Part shown: in pieces, positions 40,399 through 50,179 of the stretch
Position numbering within the stretch: position 1 is the first letter of the stretch
How the letters are laid out: the number at the start of each line of letters is the position of its first letter
Source of the DNA: Pseudomonadota bacterium
GTDB taxonomy: Bacteria > Pseudomonadota > Gammaproteobacteria > Burkholderiales > Burkholderiaceae_F
Length of the DNA: 64,000 bases
Reading direction: 5' to 3'
Assembly: GCA_021825945.1 (NCBI GenBank)
Contig: JAKAFN010000006.1
Coordinates: forward strand, 95,121 to 159,120
Made by a program: the position numbers and the translations under genes
Notes under the pieces: model-generated
Databases searched by the model: none
Told to the model about the DNA's origin: nothing
Seen by the model: the letters and a program-made list of their open reading frames with translations, nothing else

Positions 40399-41676
40399 TC
40401 AGTTCGCGACGCTGATGTCGATGTGCGCCTGGGTCGAGGAGTCGAGTACGCCATTGGTCGCGCTGGTGATCATGGTGTTGTTTTTGGTTCCCACCGGCGA
40501 CGTGGGATCCAGCGAGAAGGTGATACGCCACGTTCCATCCTTCGTCACGGTCGAGGGAAGGGTGACGTTCTTCATGTTCCAGACGAAGCCGTAGGTGAAG
40601 CTGCCGGATACGGTGACCTCGCCGGCGAGATAGCCGGGTCCGTCGCCCTGCCACAGCGTCTGATCGTAGAGCACATACACGGAGGCGCCGCTCGAATCGA
40701 GTTTCTCGATTTTCAGGTGCGCGTTGGTCGCAAACACGTATGCGGTCGTGCTGGCGTAGGTCGTCCCGTCGGTGCCCTGCACCTCGTTGGCATTTGTGCC
40801 ATAGAGCGACTGCATCGTATATGCCGTCATCGGTGTCGCCAGGGTCTTGGACAGCGAGATTTCCACGCGGATGACCGATTTCGAGGTGAGATTCTGGCTG
40901 GTGAGGTTGTCACCCCAGGTCGCGACGACGTCTTGTTGGGCGCTGGTGCCGTTCTCCCATTGCGCTTGCCAGGTGCTTGCCGTGCCCTGCTCGTAGTACG
41001 TCACTCCGTTGAGGCTGTAGACATCGGCGCTGTCGAGGTAGGGCAGGGTCGTCACGGTGGTCGGCAGGATCCCGGTGAGCGGGCGCAGGCCGGTGTTGTA
41101 GTCGATGGTTGCAACGTCGGCGGTCCAGGTCCCGGCGATGGGCAGTTCGCTGATACCGTATCCGTCGGCGAAGATGAGCGGCGACGACAGGTTGTTGCCG
41201 AAGCCGGTGTCGCCCGTCGTGTTCGGCGGGCCGATCGGGGTGATGCTCACCTCGGCGGTGGGCGTCTCGCCGGTTGCATTCTTCGCGCTCACCACCCAGT
41301 AGGTCGGGACCGACGTCAGCTCGGCGTTGTCGATGAATGTGTAGGTGTTCTGGCCGGTCACCGCGGGAATCGACGTCACCTGATTCGTGGGCGAAAAAGT
41401 CGTCCCGGCGGTGGTGCTGCGGTAGATGACATAGCTGGTCGGCACGGCGCCGTTGGCCGGCGGGGACCAACTGAGGGTGGCGGAGAGGATCTCCCCCTGG
41501 GTCGGGACGACGGTGAACGCCGTCGGTATGCCCGGCAGGTCGAGGGAGGAGAACAAGGGGGTGTCTCCGCCACCGCCGCATCCCGATATGATCCAGGAAA
41601 AGAGGGTTGTGACCAGGATTCCGGCCAGGAATGTCGATCGAATGCCGCGTTTCGTGGCGGTGCGGGGAGCGCTCAT
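40399..41676 (-). CDS. Fibronectin type III lipoprotein
   Basis: This 425-residue protein has a signal peptide ending in the lipobox WIISGCGGGG (Cys near 33). One fibronectin type III domain follows at about residues 48-145 (LSWSPPANGAVPTSYVIYRS, then TYWVVSAKNATGETP). The remaining 280 residues are Thr/Ser/Asn-rich and beta-structured, with no family I can name. It is probably exported and surface-exposed. A strong AAGGAGGT ribosome-binding site precedes the ATG, and the leader RNA appears structured. It is divergent from a c-di-GMP enzyme gene. Confidence 0.75.
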   Translation of the reverse strand: MSAPRTATKRGIRSTFLAGILVTTLFSWIISGCGGGGDTPLFSSLDLPGIPTAFTVVPTQGEILSATLSWSPPANGAVPTSYVIYRSTTAGTTFSPTNQVTSIPAVTGQNTYTFIDNAELTSVPTYWVVSAKNATGETPTAEVSITPIGPPNTTGDTGFGNNLSSPLIFADGYGISELPIAGTWTADVATIDYNTGLRPLTGILPTTVTTLPYLDSADVYSLNGVTYYEQGTASTWQAQWENGTSAQQDVVATWGDNLTSQNLTSKSVIRVEISLSKTLATPMTAYTMQSLYGTNANEVQGTDGTTYASTTAYVFATNAHLKIEKLDSSGASVYVLYDQTLWQGDGPGYLAGEVTVSGSFTYGFVWNMKNVTLPSTVTKDGTWRITFSLDPTSPVGTKNNTMITSATNGVLDSSTQAHIDISVAN

Positions 41677-41689
41677 CGCACACCTCCTT

Positions 41690-41778
41690 GAGTACGAAGG
41701 AAATGTTCCGTACCGACTCCATCGGTGTCGAAACAGCGCCAGTCTGTGGGAAGCCGGACGGTTTGACCGTCATTGCGG
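41690..41778 (-). promoter_or_regulatory. Structured 5' leader of the FN3 lipoprotein mRNA, possible riboswitch
   Basis: On the minus strand three hairpins precede the ribosome-binding site. GACGGT-CAA-ACCGTC lies at about 41757-41771. ACCGA-TGGAG-TCGGT lies at 41711-41725. A long stem closed by GTACG/CGTAC lies at about 41691-41712. The last two abut, so they could be alternative. The neighbouring GGDEF-EAL gene suggested a c-di-GMP sensor, but I could not match the GEMM consensus. The remainder of the roughly 245-bp divergent gap shows nothing clear. Confidence 0.35.
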
Positions 41779-41921
41779 TTGCGCCCCATCAACCGGGCAG
41801 ATACAAAAATTTCGGGTTTCGAGGAAATGGTGGTGGAAATGGGGGAAACCCTGCCTCCGGGCGCGCCTTTTTCGCGGCTTGTCCAGGCGGTGGGCGGACT
41901 TATACTTCCCGACAATCCTGA

Positions 41922-44177
41922 ATGGAGCCCCGGCTGGGTGCAATGAACGGAAATTTCCTGACGTCTCATGTCGATTACGCCGACCTGTCGAGTGTCGAGC
42001 AAAGCCAGCTCCTGAATTTGCTGCAGGAGATCCTCGTCCTGGTTGCACAGGGGGTCGATGATCTCGATATCACCAACCAGATCTGCCGTCTCGCCGAGGG
42101 TCTGCTGCCCAATTCCGTGGCATCCGTGATGGTCCTCGACGACGAGCAGGGGATCCTGAACGTCTACGCGGCGCCGAGGCTTCCTCCCGATGCGGTGCAG
42201 CGCCTCAGCCGGTTGAAGCCCGGGCCGGGCGCCGGGTCCTGCGGCAACGCCGTCTACCGGCGCGAGGCCCAATTCGTGCGGGATACTTTGACCGACGGCC
42301 GCTGGTGTGACCTGCGCCAAGTGGCGTACGACTTCGACGTGCGGGCCTGCTGGTCGATGCCGATCCTGTCGGGAAAGGACAAGGTGATCGGGACCTTCGC
42401 CCTATCGAGCTTCGAGCACCGCTCGCCGACGTCGTTTCATCGCATCCTGCTCAGTATCGCATCGTCGATCACCGGGATCGTGCTGCAGCGCAAGGATCAC
42501 GAAACGGCGCTGCGGATCGCGGCAATCGCATTCGAATCGCAGGATGGGGTGATCGTCACCGATGCGCAGGCGCGGATCTTGCGTGTCAATCGCGCGTTCA
42601 CCGAGATCACGGGGTATTCGGCCGAGGAGGTCATCGGAAAACAGCCCGACATGCTGCACTCCGGGCGGCAGGACGCGGCGTTTTATACCGCCATGTGGGA
42701 CACCATCCTCGGAACCGGGCACTGGTCGGGGGAAGTCTGGAACCGCCGCAAGAACGGCGAGGTCTACCCGGAGCACCTGACGATCACCGCGGTCCGCGAC
42801 AACAACGGGAACATCACGAACTATGTCGGCTCGATGCTGGATATCACCGAGCGCAAGCGGTTCGAAGAAGCAATCCACGAGATGGCCTATTTCGACCAGG
42901 TCACCGGCCTTCCCAACCGCCGACTGTTTCTCGACCGGCTGGAGCAGGAGATCGGTCGGGTTGCACGCACCGGATCCTCGCTGGCCTTGGTCTACATCGA
43001 CCTCGACCGATTCAAGGACGTCAACGATACCCTCGGACACAACAAGGGCGACATCCTGCTGGTCGATGCGGCGCGGCGCATCCGGCGGCGCGTGCGCGAC
43101 GCCGATACCGTCGCGCGTGTCGGCGGTGACGAGTTCGCGATCATCGTTTCGGAGTTCGCCGACACCGCCGAGATCGACCGGATCGTGCGCGACGTCCTGC
43201 GCGACATGCAGGTTCCCTTCGCGTTGGGAGAGTCCGAGTTCGGCCACGTCTCGTGCAGTGTCGGGATCGCGCTGTATCCGCAGGACGCCGGCAGCATCGA
43301 AGAGCTCTTCAAGCACGCCGACCAGGCGATGTATGCGGCGAAAAAGCGCGGTCGCAGCCAGTTCAGCTACTTCACCGCACTCATGGGCGAGGAAGCCCGC
43401 GAACGGCGCGCGCTCACCAATGACCTGCGTCGCGCGCTGAGCCTCGGCCAGATGACCGTGCACTACCAGCCGATCGTCGACCTCGCAAGCGGCGAGATCG
43501 TCAAGGCCGAGGCGCTACTGCGCTGGGATCATCCGCAGCGCGGACGCTTGGGTCCCGCGATCTTCATTCCCCTGGCGGAGGAGTCGGGGATCATCCACGA
43601 CCTCGGGAACTGGGTCTGCCTGCAGGCGGTTTCCTCCGCCGCCGTGTGGAACGCGCGCTGTGGGCGGGCGGTGCAGTTGAGCATCAACCGCTCGCCGGTG
43701 GAATTCGAACGAAGGGATTTCCGCTGGCTGGACGTGCTGGCGAGCGCCGGTTTGCCTGGAAAATCGCTGGTGATGGAAATCACGGAGGGCTTGCTGCTGG
43801 AGGATTCGGAGCACATTTGCGAGCAGTTGCTGCTGTGCCGTCAGAACGGTATCGAGGTGGCGATCGATGATTTCGGAACCGGTTTCTCGTCGCTCGCCTA
43901 CCTTAAAAAGTTCGATATCGACTACCTGAAGATCGACCGTTCCTTCGTCGCCAATCTCGATGTCGGCGACAGCAGCAGCGCCCTGGTCGAGGCGATCATC
44001 GTGATGGCGCACAAGCTCGACATCAAGACGATCGCGGAAGGGGTCGAGACGCGCGCCCAGCACGATCTGTTGTGTGCCCTCGGTTGCGATTGCGCGCAGG
44101 GATATCTCTACTCCCCGCCGATTCCCATGGCGGAGTTCGAGGCGCTGCTGATGGCCGATACCCGTTTTCCGCGCTGA
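41922..44177 (+). CDS. GAF-PAS-GGDEF-EAL cyclic-di-GMP turnover protein
   Basis: This 751-residue cytosolic protein has a GAF domain (about 35-195), a PAS domain with PAC motif (about 200-320: [14 protein letters not shown], then [12 protein letters not shown]), GGDEF (about 325-485) and EAL (about 500-740). The cyclase motif VGGDEF near 398 is intact. The phosphodiesterase motif KAEALLRW near 528, the [11 protein letters not shown] loop and AEGVET are also intact. Both activities are therefore possible; in many such proteins GGDEF only binds GTP. ATG 41922 and ATG 41943 are both usable starts. msrA follows 4 bp later. Confidence 0.9.
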   Translation: MEPRLGAMNGNFLTSHVDYADLSSVEQSQLLNLLQEILVLVAQGVDDLDITNQICRLAEGLLPNSVASVMVLDDEQGILNVYAAPRLPPDAVQRLSRLKPGPGAGSCGNAVYRREAQFVRDTLTDGRWCDLRQVAYDFDVRACWSMPILSGKDKVIGTFALSSFEHRSPTSFHRILLSIASSITGIVLQRKDHETALRIAAIAFESQDGVIVTDAQARILRVNRAFTEITGYSAEEVIGKQPDMLHSGRQDAAFYTAMWDTILGTGHWSGEVWNRRKNGEVYPEHLTITAVRDNNGNITNYVGSMLDITERKRFEEAIHEMAYFDQVTGLPNRRLFLDRLEQEIGRVARTGSSLALVYIDLDRFKDVNDTLGHNKGDILLVDAARRIRRRVRDADTVARVGGDEFAIIVSEFADTAEIDRIVRDVLRDMQVPFALGESEFGHVSCSVGIALYPQDAGSIEELFKHADQAMYAAKKRGRSQFSYFTALMGEEARERRALTNDLRRALSLGQMTVHYQPIVDLASGEIVKAEALLRWDHPQRGRLGPAIFIPLAEESGIIHDLGNWVCLQAVSSAAVWNARCGRAVQLSINRSPVEFERRDFRWLDVLASAGLPGKSLVMEITEGLLLEDSEHICEQLLLCRQNGIEVAIDDFGTGFSSLAYLKKFDIDYLKIDRSFVANLDVGDSSSALVEAIIVMAHKLDIKTIAEGVETRAQHDLLCALGCDCAQGYLYSPPIPMAEFEALLMADTRFPR

Positions 44178-44181
44178 GGCG

Positions 44182-44685
44182 ATGGGGAAGATGGTGCTGA
44201 ACAAAGCCGTTCTTGCCGGAGGATGTTTCTGGGGGATGCAGGATCTCTTGCGCAAGCTTCCGGGCGTGGTGTCGACGCGAGTGGGGTACACGGGAGGCGA
44301 TGTGCCCGACGCGACCTATCGTAACCACGGCACGCATGCCGAAGCGATCGAGATCGTGTTCGATCCGCAGCGGATCGATTACCGTCGCCTGCTCGCGTTC
44401 TTTTTTCAGATTCACGACCCGACGACCCGCAACCGCCAGGGCAACGACCTGGGTCCGTCCTATCGCTCGGCGATTTTTTACCAGGACGAGGAACAGAGGG
44501 TGGTGGCCGCGGACCTCATCGCGCAGATCGACGCATCCGGGCGCTGGCCCGGGAAGGTCGTCACCGAGCTTGCGCCCGCGGGACCGTTCTGGGTCGCGGA
44601 GCCCGAGCACCAGGATTACCTCCAGCGCCATCCCGGCGGCTATACCTGCCACCATCTACGGCCGCATTGGCGCCTGGAGGATTGA
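44182..44685 (+). CDS. msrA: Peptide methionine sulfoxide reductase MsrA
   Basis: MsrA reduces the S-epimer of methionine sulfoxide in proteins and free methionine. The 167-residue protein has the catalytic [11 protein letters not shown] motif near residue 14, [26 protein letters not shown] near 34 and [12 protein letters not shown] near 95. The resolving Cys is probably the one in YTCHHL near 155. It sits tightly between the c-di-GMP enzyme (4 bp) and selO (3 bp), so these three form one transcription unit. Confidence 0.95.
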   Translation: MGKMVLNKAVLAGGCFWGMQDLLRKLPGVVSTRVGYTGGDVPDATYRNHGTHAEAIEIVFDPQRIDYRRLLAFFFQIHDPTTRNRQGNDLGPSYRSAIFYQDEEQRVVAADLIAQIDASGRWPGKVVTELAPAGPFWVAEPEHQDYLQRHPGGYTCHHLRPHWRLED

Positions 44686-44688
44686 TCG

Positions 44689-46221
44689 ATGCGCAACCCG
44701 ACGCCGCGACCGGAACCCGCCGCTTGCGTGCTCCGTCCGGTCCAGACCTACCATCGTCTCGGCCCCGAGTTCTATGCGACCACGCCGCCGCAGGGATTGC
44801 CGGCTCCCCGGTTGATGATCTGGAGCGCCGAGGCCGCACGCCTGCTCGGCCTGTCGGATCCCGGATCGGATCCCGATCTGGCCGCGCGCTGGGCGGAACA
44901 GTTCAGCGGCTCCAGTTGGCCTGCCGATTGCCCGCCGCTCTCCACGGTGTATTCCGGCCATCAGTTCGGTGTCTGGGCCGGCCAACTCGGCGACGGACGA
45001 GCCCACCTGATCGGGGAGGTCGCGGTTGCCGACCCGGCCCAGGCGGCCGGATACCCCACGTGGGAGGTGCAGATCAAGGGCGCCGGACGGACGCCGTTCT
45101 CGCGCATGGGCGACGGCCGCGCCGTGCTGCGGTCGTCGATCCGCGAGTTCCTCGCCAGCGAGGCGATGCATCACCTCGGGATCCCGACCACGCGCGCGTT
45201 GTGTCTGGTTGCGTCGGATCTGCCGGTCCGCCGGGAGTCGATCGAAACCGCGGCGGTCGTGACCCGCCTTGCGCCCAGCTTCCTGCGCTTCGGGCATTTC
45301 GAGCATTTTGCCGATCACGGTTCGCGCGACGCGTTGGCGCGCCTCGTCGACCATGCGCTCGCCCGCTGCTTTCCGGACGCGGCCGAATCCGGTGAGCCGG
45401 CCGCATTGACCCTGCTGCGCGAGGCCACGGGGCGCACGGCGCATCTGATGGCGCAATGGCAATCGGTGGGTTTCGTGCACGGCGTCATGAACACGGACAA
45501 CATGTCGCTGCTCGGCTGGACGCTCGACTATGGTCCCTATGGGTTTCTCAACGGCTACGATCCCCATTACACACCGAACACCACCGACCGCAATCGCCGC
45601 TATTGTTGGTACCGCCAGCCGTCGATCGCGCAATGGAATCTGAGCGCGCTGGCGCACGCATTGCTACCGCTGCTCCCGGATGCCGAGTCGGCGGCAGACG
45701 TCGTCGGCGGATTTACGGATACCTTTGGCGCGGCGCTGCACGCCAATCTGGCGGCCAAGCTCGGGCTGCTCGGCAGCGAAGCTGGAGATCCGGAGCTCAT
45801 CCAGGCGTGGCTCGAACTGCTCGCCGAAGAACGGGTGGACTGGACGCTGAGCCATCGCCATCTGGCGCAGGCGCAGGTGCAGGTGCAGGCGTCGATTCCC
45901 GAAGTTCTGCAGGCCATGTTTGCGCGGACGCAGGCCAAACTGGCCGCATGGTTTGGACGGTATCGCGCCCGATTGGCGCGGCAGTCCGAACCGGACGCTG
46001 CGCGCGCGGCGCGGATGAATCGCACCAACCCGCTCTTCGTGCTTCGCCACCATCTCCTGCAGCACGCGATCGATTGCGCGCGGGACGGCGACATTTCCGA
46101 AGTTCATGCCTTGCTCGCGCTGGCACGGCGGCCGTTTGACGACGTCTCGCCGGACCGCGAACGGTACGTCGCACCACCACCGGCGGACGCGCCCGCGGCC
46201 TGTCTGTCCTGCTCGTCGTGA
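44689..46221 (+). CDS. selO: Protein adenylyltransferase SelO (YdiU)
   Basis: SelO is a pseudokinase-fold enzyme that transfers AMP to Ser, Thr or Tyr of target proteins, with a role in redox homeostasis. The 510 residues include TVYSGHQFGVWAGQLGDGRA near 85, EVQIKGAGRTPFSRMGDGRA near 123, and FVHGVMNTDNMSLLG near 265. The C-terminus is CLSCSS, the cysteine version of the CxxU tail in eukaryotic SelO; these cysteines regulate the E. coli enzyme. Pairing with msrA 3 bp upstream fits an oxidative-stress role. Confidence 0.95.
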   Translation: MRNPTPRPEPAACVLRPVQTYHRLGPEFYATTPPQGLPAPRLMIWSAEAARLLGLSDPGSDPDLAARWAEQFSGSSWPADCPPLSTVYSGHQFGVWAGQLGDGRAHLIGEVAVADPAQAAGYPTWEVQIKGAGRTPFSRMGDGRAVLRSSIREFLASEAMHHLGIPTTRALCLVASDLPVRRESIETAAVVTRLAPSFLRFGHFEHFADHGSRDALARLVDHALARCFPDAAESGEPAALTLLREATGRTAHLMAQWQSVGFVHGVMNTDNMSLLGWTLDYGPYGFLNGYDPHYTPNTTDRNRRYCWYRQPSIAQWNLSALAHALLPLLPDAESAADVVGGFTDTFGAALHANLAAKLGLLGSEAGDPELIQAWLELLAEERVDWTLSHRHLAQAQVQVQASIPEVLQAMFARTQAKLAAWFGRYRARLARQSEPDAARAARMNRTNPLFVLRHHLLQHAIDCARDGDISEVHALLALARRPFDDVSPDRERYVAPPPADAPAACLSCSS

Positions 46222-46251
46222 GTGAGGGCGCGCCGCGCGGCAGCGATTCGT

Positions 46252-47931
46252 TCAGATCACCTGGGCGGTTCCGGGCGCCTTGGTGTTGTTGTCGTCCATC
46301 CGCATCGCGCGCGTGATCGCCGCCCGTGCCTGCGCGTCGCTGTCGTTGATCGACGACGTGATCGATGCGATTCCGCCCACCAAGGCCCGGACATTTTCGT
46401 TGAGCGTTCGTGAGGCTGTCGCAGTGTGCTCGACCAGGGCGGCATTCTGCTGGGTCGTGCGGTCCATGCTGGCCGTAGCGCTGTTGATCTGATCGATGCC
46501 TGCGCTTTGTTCGGACGTTGCTGCGGTGATCTCGGCGATGAGGTCGCTCACCTGATGGACACGCTCGACGAGCGTCGCCATCGTCTTGCCCGCTTCGTCG
46601 ACGAAGCCGGTTCCTGCGGCAACCGTCTGCGCCGAGCTGGTGATGGTGGTCTTGATCTCGCGCGCCGCCTGGGCGCTACGCTGCGCGAGGTTGCGCACCT
46701 CCCCCGCGACCACCGCGAAGCCGCGCCCTTGTTCGCCGGCGCGCGCGGCCTCTACTGCGGCGTTGAGGGCGAGGATATTGGTCTGGAATGCAATGCCGTC
46801 GATGACGCCGATGATCTCCTCGATCTTCTTGCTCGATGCGCTGATCGCCTCCATCGTGGCGACGACTTTCGACACCGAGTCGCCGCCGAGTTCGGCGGCA
46901 TCCGACGCGCTCTGCACCAGTTCGCGAGCTCGTTGGGCCGAGTCGGCATTGTTCTTGACCGTGCTCGCCAGTTCTTCCATCGAAGCGGCGGTCTGCTCGA
47001 GCGCTGCCGCCGACTGTTCGGTGCGCGCGGAGAGGTCGGAGTTGCTACGCGCGATCTCGGCACTCGCGGTCTGGATCTGCCCTGTCTGCGCCCCGATGTC
47101 GTCCAGGATGGCGTGGAGATTGAGAGCGCTCTGATTGATCGATCGCAGCAGGATTCCCAGCTCGTCGACGCGATTCAACGCGATCATCGGCGGAACCTGC
47201 CCCGCCGCGACGATCTTCGCCTGTTCGATGACGCGCTTCAGTGGATGGGCGATCTGCCGCTGCAGCAGTAGATCGGCGAGACCGAGTCCAAGCAACAGCC
47301 CGCAGGCGGGGACGGCGACCGCCGCCGTCGGCACGTCGCCACCGGCCAGTCGCACGCCCGCCAGGATGGCGACGCCGGCCACGGCTGCCGCCAAGGCCGC
47401 CGCGACGTGGATCCGGGTACCGACCGAGATGCGCTGGAACATCGAGAGCCAGGCCAGCATGCCGGTGCGGACGAGAATGCCCTTGTGGATCTTCCAGCCC
47501 TTGAGCGTTCCTTCCCGAATGCGGGCATAGAGCGCCTCAGCGGCCGCGACCTCGGCGCTGCTAGGCTTGGTGCGTACGGAGATGTAGCCGCTGGGAGCGC
47601 CGTTGGCGCCGCGCTGCATCGAGGCATTGGCCTTCACCCAGTAGTAGTCGCCGTTCTTGCGGCGGTTTTTCACCAGCGCGACCCACGGTTCGCCGGCCTG
47701 AATGGAGTCCCAGAGATCCTGAAATGCGGCCGGCGGCATGTCCGGATGGCGGATGATGTTGTGTGCCTTGCCCATCAGCTCCGAGGGTTCGAACCCGCTG
47801 GCGTGCGTGAACGCCGAGTTGCAGTAGGTGATCCGCCCCTTGAGGTCGGTGGTCGACATCAAGGTCGTGCCTTCGGGGATCAGGTATTCGGTTTGGGTGA
47901 CCGGCAGGTTCACGCGCATCGTTCGCTCCAT
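46252..47931 (-). CDS. PAS-containing methyl-accepting chemotaxis protein (Aer-like)
   Basis: This 559-residue chemoreceptor has an N-terminal PAS domain (about 15-120: [34 protein letters not shown] and a [10 protein letters not shown] segment) of the Aer type, which in Aer binds FAD. Two hydrophobic segments lie near 175-195 and 205-225 with no periplasmic sensor between them. A HAMP-like stretch and a full signalling hairpin follow, with tip [22 protein letters not shown]. It probably senses internal redox or energy state. No che or flagellar genes are in the window. ATG 47931 or 47919 may be used. Confidence 0.9.
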   Translation of the reverse strand: MERTMRVNLPVTQTEYLIPEGTTLMSTTDLKGRITYCNSAFTHASGFEPSELMGKAHNIIRHPDMPPAAFQDLWDSIQAGEPWVALVKNRRKNGDYYWVKANASMQRGANGAPSGYISVRTKPSSAEVAAAEALYARIREGTLKGWKIHKGILVRTGMLAWLSMFQRISVGTRIHVAAALAAAVAGVAILAGVRLAGGDVPTAAVAVPACGLLLGLGLADLLLQRQIAHPLKRVIEQAKIVAAGQVPPMIALNRVDELGILLRSINQSALNLHAILDDIGAQTGQIQTASAEIARSNSDLSARTEQSAAALEQTAASMEELASTVKNNADSAQRARELVQSASDAAELGGDSVSKVVATMEAISASSKKIEEIIGVIDGIAFQTNILALNAAVEAARAGEQGRGFAVVAGEVRNLAQRSAQAAREIKTTITSSAQTVAAGTGFVDEAGKTMATLVERVHQVSDLIAEITAATSEQSAGIDQINSATASMDRTTQQNAALVEHTATASRTLNENVRALVGGIASITSSINDSDAQARAAITRAMRMDDNNTKAPGTAQVI

Positions 47932-48039
47932 ATTTGGTTGGGCGATTTTCCATTACGCGCGGGTGACGCCATGCGACGAAATATATGGAATCGGGCCTGC
48001 ATTCCTTGCGAATTGCTCGTTTTTTCCCGAACAATTCGC

Positions 48040-48053
48040 TTGATATGGGTCAA
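48040..48053 (-). promoter_or_regulatory. FNR/ANR-type box upstream of the chemoreceptor gene
   Basis: TTGATATGGGTCAA fits the FNR-family pattern TTGATnnnnATCAA with one mismatch (GTCAA), a variant often seen for ANR/FNR. It lies about 110 bp before the chemoreceptor start and just past the 3' end of the response-regulator gene. An oxygen-responsive input to an Aer-like receptor would make sense. I could not identify a convincing -10 at the class II distance. Confidence 0.45.
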
Positions 48054-48075
48054 GCCGGAGGGGGTGCTTGCACGG

Positions 48076-48744
48076 CTACGCGATGTCGTAGCCGTTGCGG
48101 CGGGCGGCGAGCAGGGCTTCGGTGCGGTTCGATGCACCGAAGGCGCGGTAGATCGCCGTGACGTGGGTTTTGACCGTACCTTCGGAGAGTTGTAGTTCGC
48201 GGCAGATGATCTTGATCGGGGCGCCGCGCGACAGCAATTGCAGAACCTGTTCCTGCCGCTCGGTCAGTGCGACCCGTACGCCGCCCGGCGGCGGATCCGC
48301 AACCCGCGGCGGCGGGCCGAACACCGGGAAGGGGCCATGGCGCTGCGCTTCCTCCAGGATGTCGCCGGGGATGTAGACCCCGCCGGAGAGCACGAATTTG
48401 ATCGCCGCGACCAGGGTGTCGGTCGCCATCGATTTCGGTACGAACCCAGCCGCGCCGAGTTGCAGCACCTGCAGGACGTTGCGCTGGTCCTGTTGGCCGG
48501 ACAACACCAGGATCTTGAGGTCGGGGGCTTCCGCGACGAGGGTTTCGAGCAGGGATGTGCCGGTGCACCCCGGCAGGCCCAGATCGAGCAGCATCAGTTC
48601 CGCGTCCGGGTGTGCGCGGATGAGCGCACGCGCGCCCTCCGCATCCCCGGCGGTAAACACCTCGGCATCCGGATCGAGATCCAGCAGCAAGGCGGTCAAG
48701 GCATCCCGGATCAGGGCGTGGTCGTCGACAAGCAGAATCTTCAT
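48076..48744 (-). CDS. LuxR-family (NarL-type) response regulator
   Basis: This 222-residue protein has a receiver domain (residues 1-118). It contains LLVDDH at the N-terminus, the phosphoacceptor Asp in LMLLDLGLPG near 53, the conserved Thr/Ser position in LVLSGQ near 83, and Lys in FVPKSM near 103. A Pro-rich linker leads to a LuxR HTH domain (ALTERQEQVLQLLSRGAPIK, then LSEGTVKTHVTAIYRAF). The ATG before KILLVDD is chosen over a TTG 6 bp upstream. No histidine kinase is adjacent, so it is an orphan in this window. It sits upstream of the chemoreceptor on the same strand. Confidence 0.9.
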   Translation of the reverse strand: MKILLVDDHALIRDALTALLLDLDPDAEVFTAGDAEGARALIRAHPDAELMLLDLGLPGCTGTSLLETLVAEAPDLKILVLSGQQDQRNVLQVLQLGAAGFVPKSMATDTLVAAIKFVLSGGVYIPGDILEEAQRHGPFPVFGPPPRVADPPPGGVRVALTERQEQVLQLLSRGAPIKIICRELQLSEGTVKTHVTAIYRAFGASNRTEALLAARRNGYDIA

Positions 48745-48862
48745 CGGCAATCGGTCTTTGCTGGAATCCGCTGCGGCGGCGGCAAAAGCCGACCCCCGGC
48801 GGGGTCGACCTGCAGCCGTCCGGGTCCATTGTACGCACCCTGCGCGGGGTCGCGGGACCCCT

Positions 48863-50056
48863 TCATGGCCGCAGGGGTCCGGGCGCCGGGCGTTTGCCGC
48901 TGCGGCGCTTCAGGCGCGCCTCGCGCAACCAGTGCGGCGCCTGCTCGGCGAGCCAGGACCGCGCTGCTTCCTCGCCCCGCAGATTGGCATCCAGAAACGC
49001 GGTGGTGACGTCGGTGAACGACACCTCGGCGAGCGCCGTTTCGGTCATCAGGCGGCTGCGTGCGCGCACGGCACGCCGGTGTGCCTCCCGCTCCTTGCGC
49101 GCTGCCGCCGCATCCGGTTTGCCGCCGCCTTCCGACGCGTCGTCGTCCGTCCCCTCGAAGCGGGGCGTTTCCGTCGCATCTTCCTGGAGCAAATCTTCGC
49201 CGGTCGCGCCGTCGAGCCAGCGATGGGTGGCGGAAACGAATTCCAGGTACTCGTCTTCGCCATCGCTGCGCAGCTGGTCGAATGCAAGATGGCGTGTCAA
49301 CGGATCGGAGACCATCCCGTCGGGATCGATGTCGTCCTGCGAGCTGACCATCAGGATCGGCGCGTCGCTCGTTCGCAATCGCTGTGTCCCGGCCGCGGCG
49401 TAGGGGCTGATGGCCACGTATGCGCGTACCCCGAACGATGCCAGGGATCGGGTCGCGGCGATGCGCTGGACGGTGTATGCACCGAGGCCCGATCCGGCGA
49501 TGGCGATATGCGACCAGTCCAGGTCGTCGAGGTTCGCCTCGCGACGCCGGCTGCGTGCGCGCAAGGCATGCAGTATGGTTTTCAGGCGGGCGATGCGCCG
49601 CCGCATGACCTGAGCGGCATACCGCTCGCGGGCGACTGCATCGAAATCGCCGTTGATCGCCGCCGGGCTTTGCCAGGCCGTGGCATCGCCGGAGAGCGGC
49701 TGCACGCGGAAGACGGCATAGCCGCGCCGCGCCCATGCATCGACCCATCGATTGGGGGCATCGCTCGTACGTCCCAGTGCCGGCAGGTATACGATCACCG
49801 CGACCGCTCGACCGGCGCTGGCATCGTACGACGGCCGAACCAAATGCACGTTCCATCCCACCTCGTCGGAGGGCGGCGAGGCGAATCGCCGGCGCTCGAT
49901 CGCCCGGAGTGGGCCCGTGTCGTATCCGCCCAGGCGATATCGGGCGACTGCGCCGGCATCGACCTTGGGCCGGAGCGGTTTCGGCCCGGCACAGGCGGCC
50001 AGTCCGAGCACGGCGAGCACGAATGGCAAGGACAGGAAACGGCGGCAGATGTGCAC
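48863..50056 (-). CDS. Alpha/beta-hydrolase-like lipoprotein lacking the usual nucleophile
   Basis: The protein has about 397 residues from a GTG with an upstream GGAG. The signal peptide FLSLPFVLAVLGLAAC ends in a lipobox. A hydrolase-like core follows: VIVYLPALGRTSDAP near 85, RRGYAVFRVQPLSG near 110 and IAIAGSGLGAYTV near 190. In the nucleophile elbow the Ser position of GxSxG reads Gly (GSGLG), so catalysis by the standard triad is doubtful. The tail from about 300 is charged and helical. The frame remains open far upstream, so the start is uncertain. I cannot name a substrate. Confidence 0.6.
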   Translation of the reverse strand: MHICRRFLSLPFVLAVLGLAACAGPKPLRPKVDAGAVARYRLGGYDTGPLRAIERRRFASPPSDEVGWNVHLVRPSYDASAGRAVAVIVYLPALGRTSDAPNRWVDAWARRGYAVFRVQPLSGDATAWQSPAAINGDFDAVARERYAAQVMRRRIARLKTILHALRARSRRREANLDDLDWSHIAIAGSGLGAYTVQRIAATRSLASFGVRAYVAISPYAAAGTQRLRTSDAPILMVSSQDDIDPDGMVSDPLTRHLAFDQLRSDGEDEYLEFVSATHRWLDGATGEDLLQEDATETPRFEGTDDDASEGGGKPDAAAARKEREAHRRAVRARSRLMTETALAEVSFTDVTTAFLDANLRGEEAARSWLAEQAPHWLREARLKRRSGKRPAPGPLRP

Positions 50057-50179
50057 GGCCGGAAACACTCCAGGACGGGAAGACGGATTACACTCTCGCG
50101 GCGCATGCGCCGTATCGAAAGCGCGCATAGTGTATGCGAGCGCGGCGGCGCGGCTTTTTCCGACGCGGAGTACGGCAGG

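Noticed and set aside
41677..41800. Standard c-di-GMP-I (GEMM) riboswitch
   Set aside because: I looked for the usual GGGCAAACC and GACGCAAAGC blocks and did not find them; kept only as a structured leader of unknown type.
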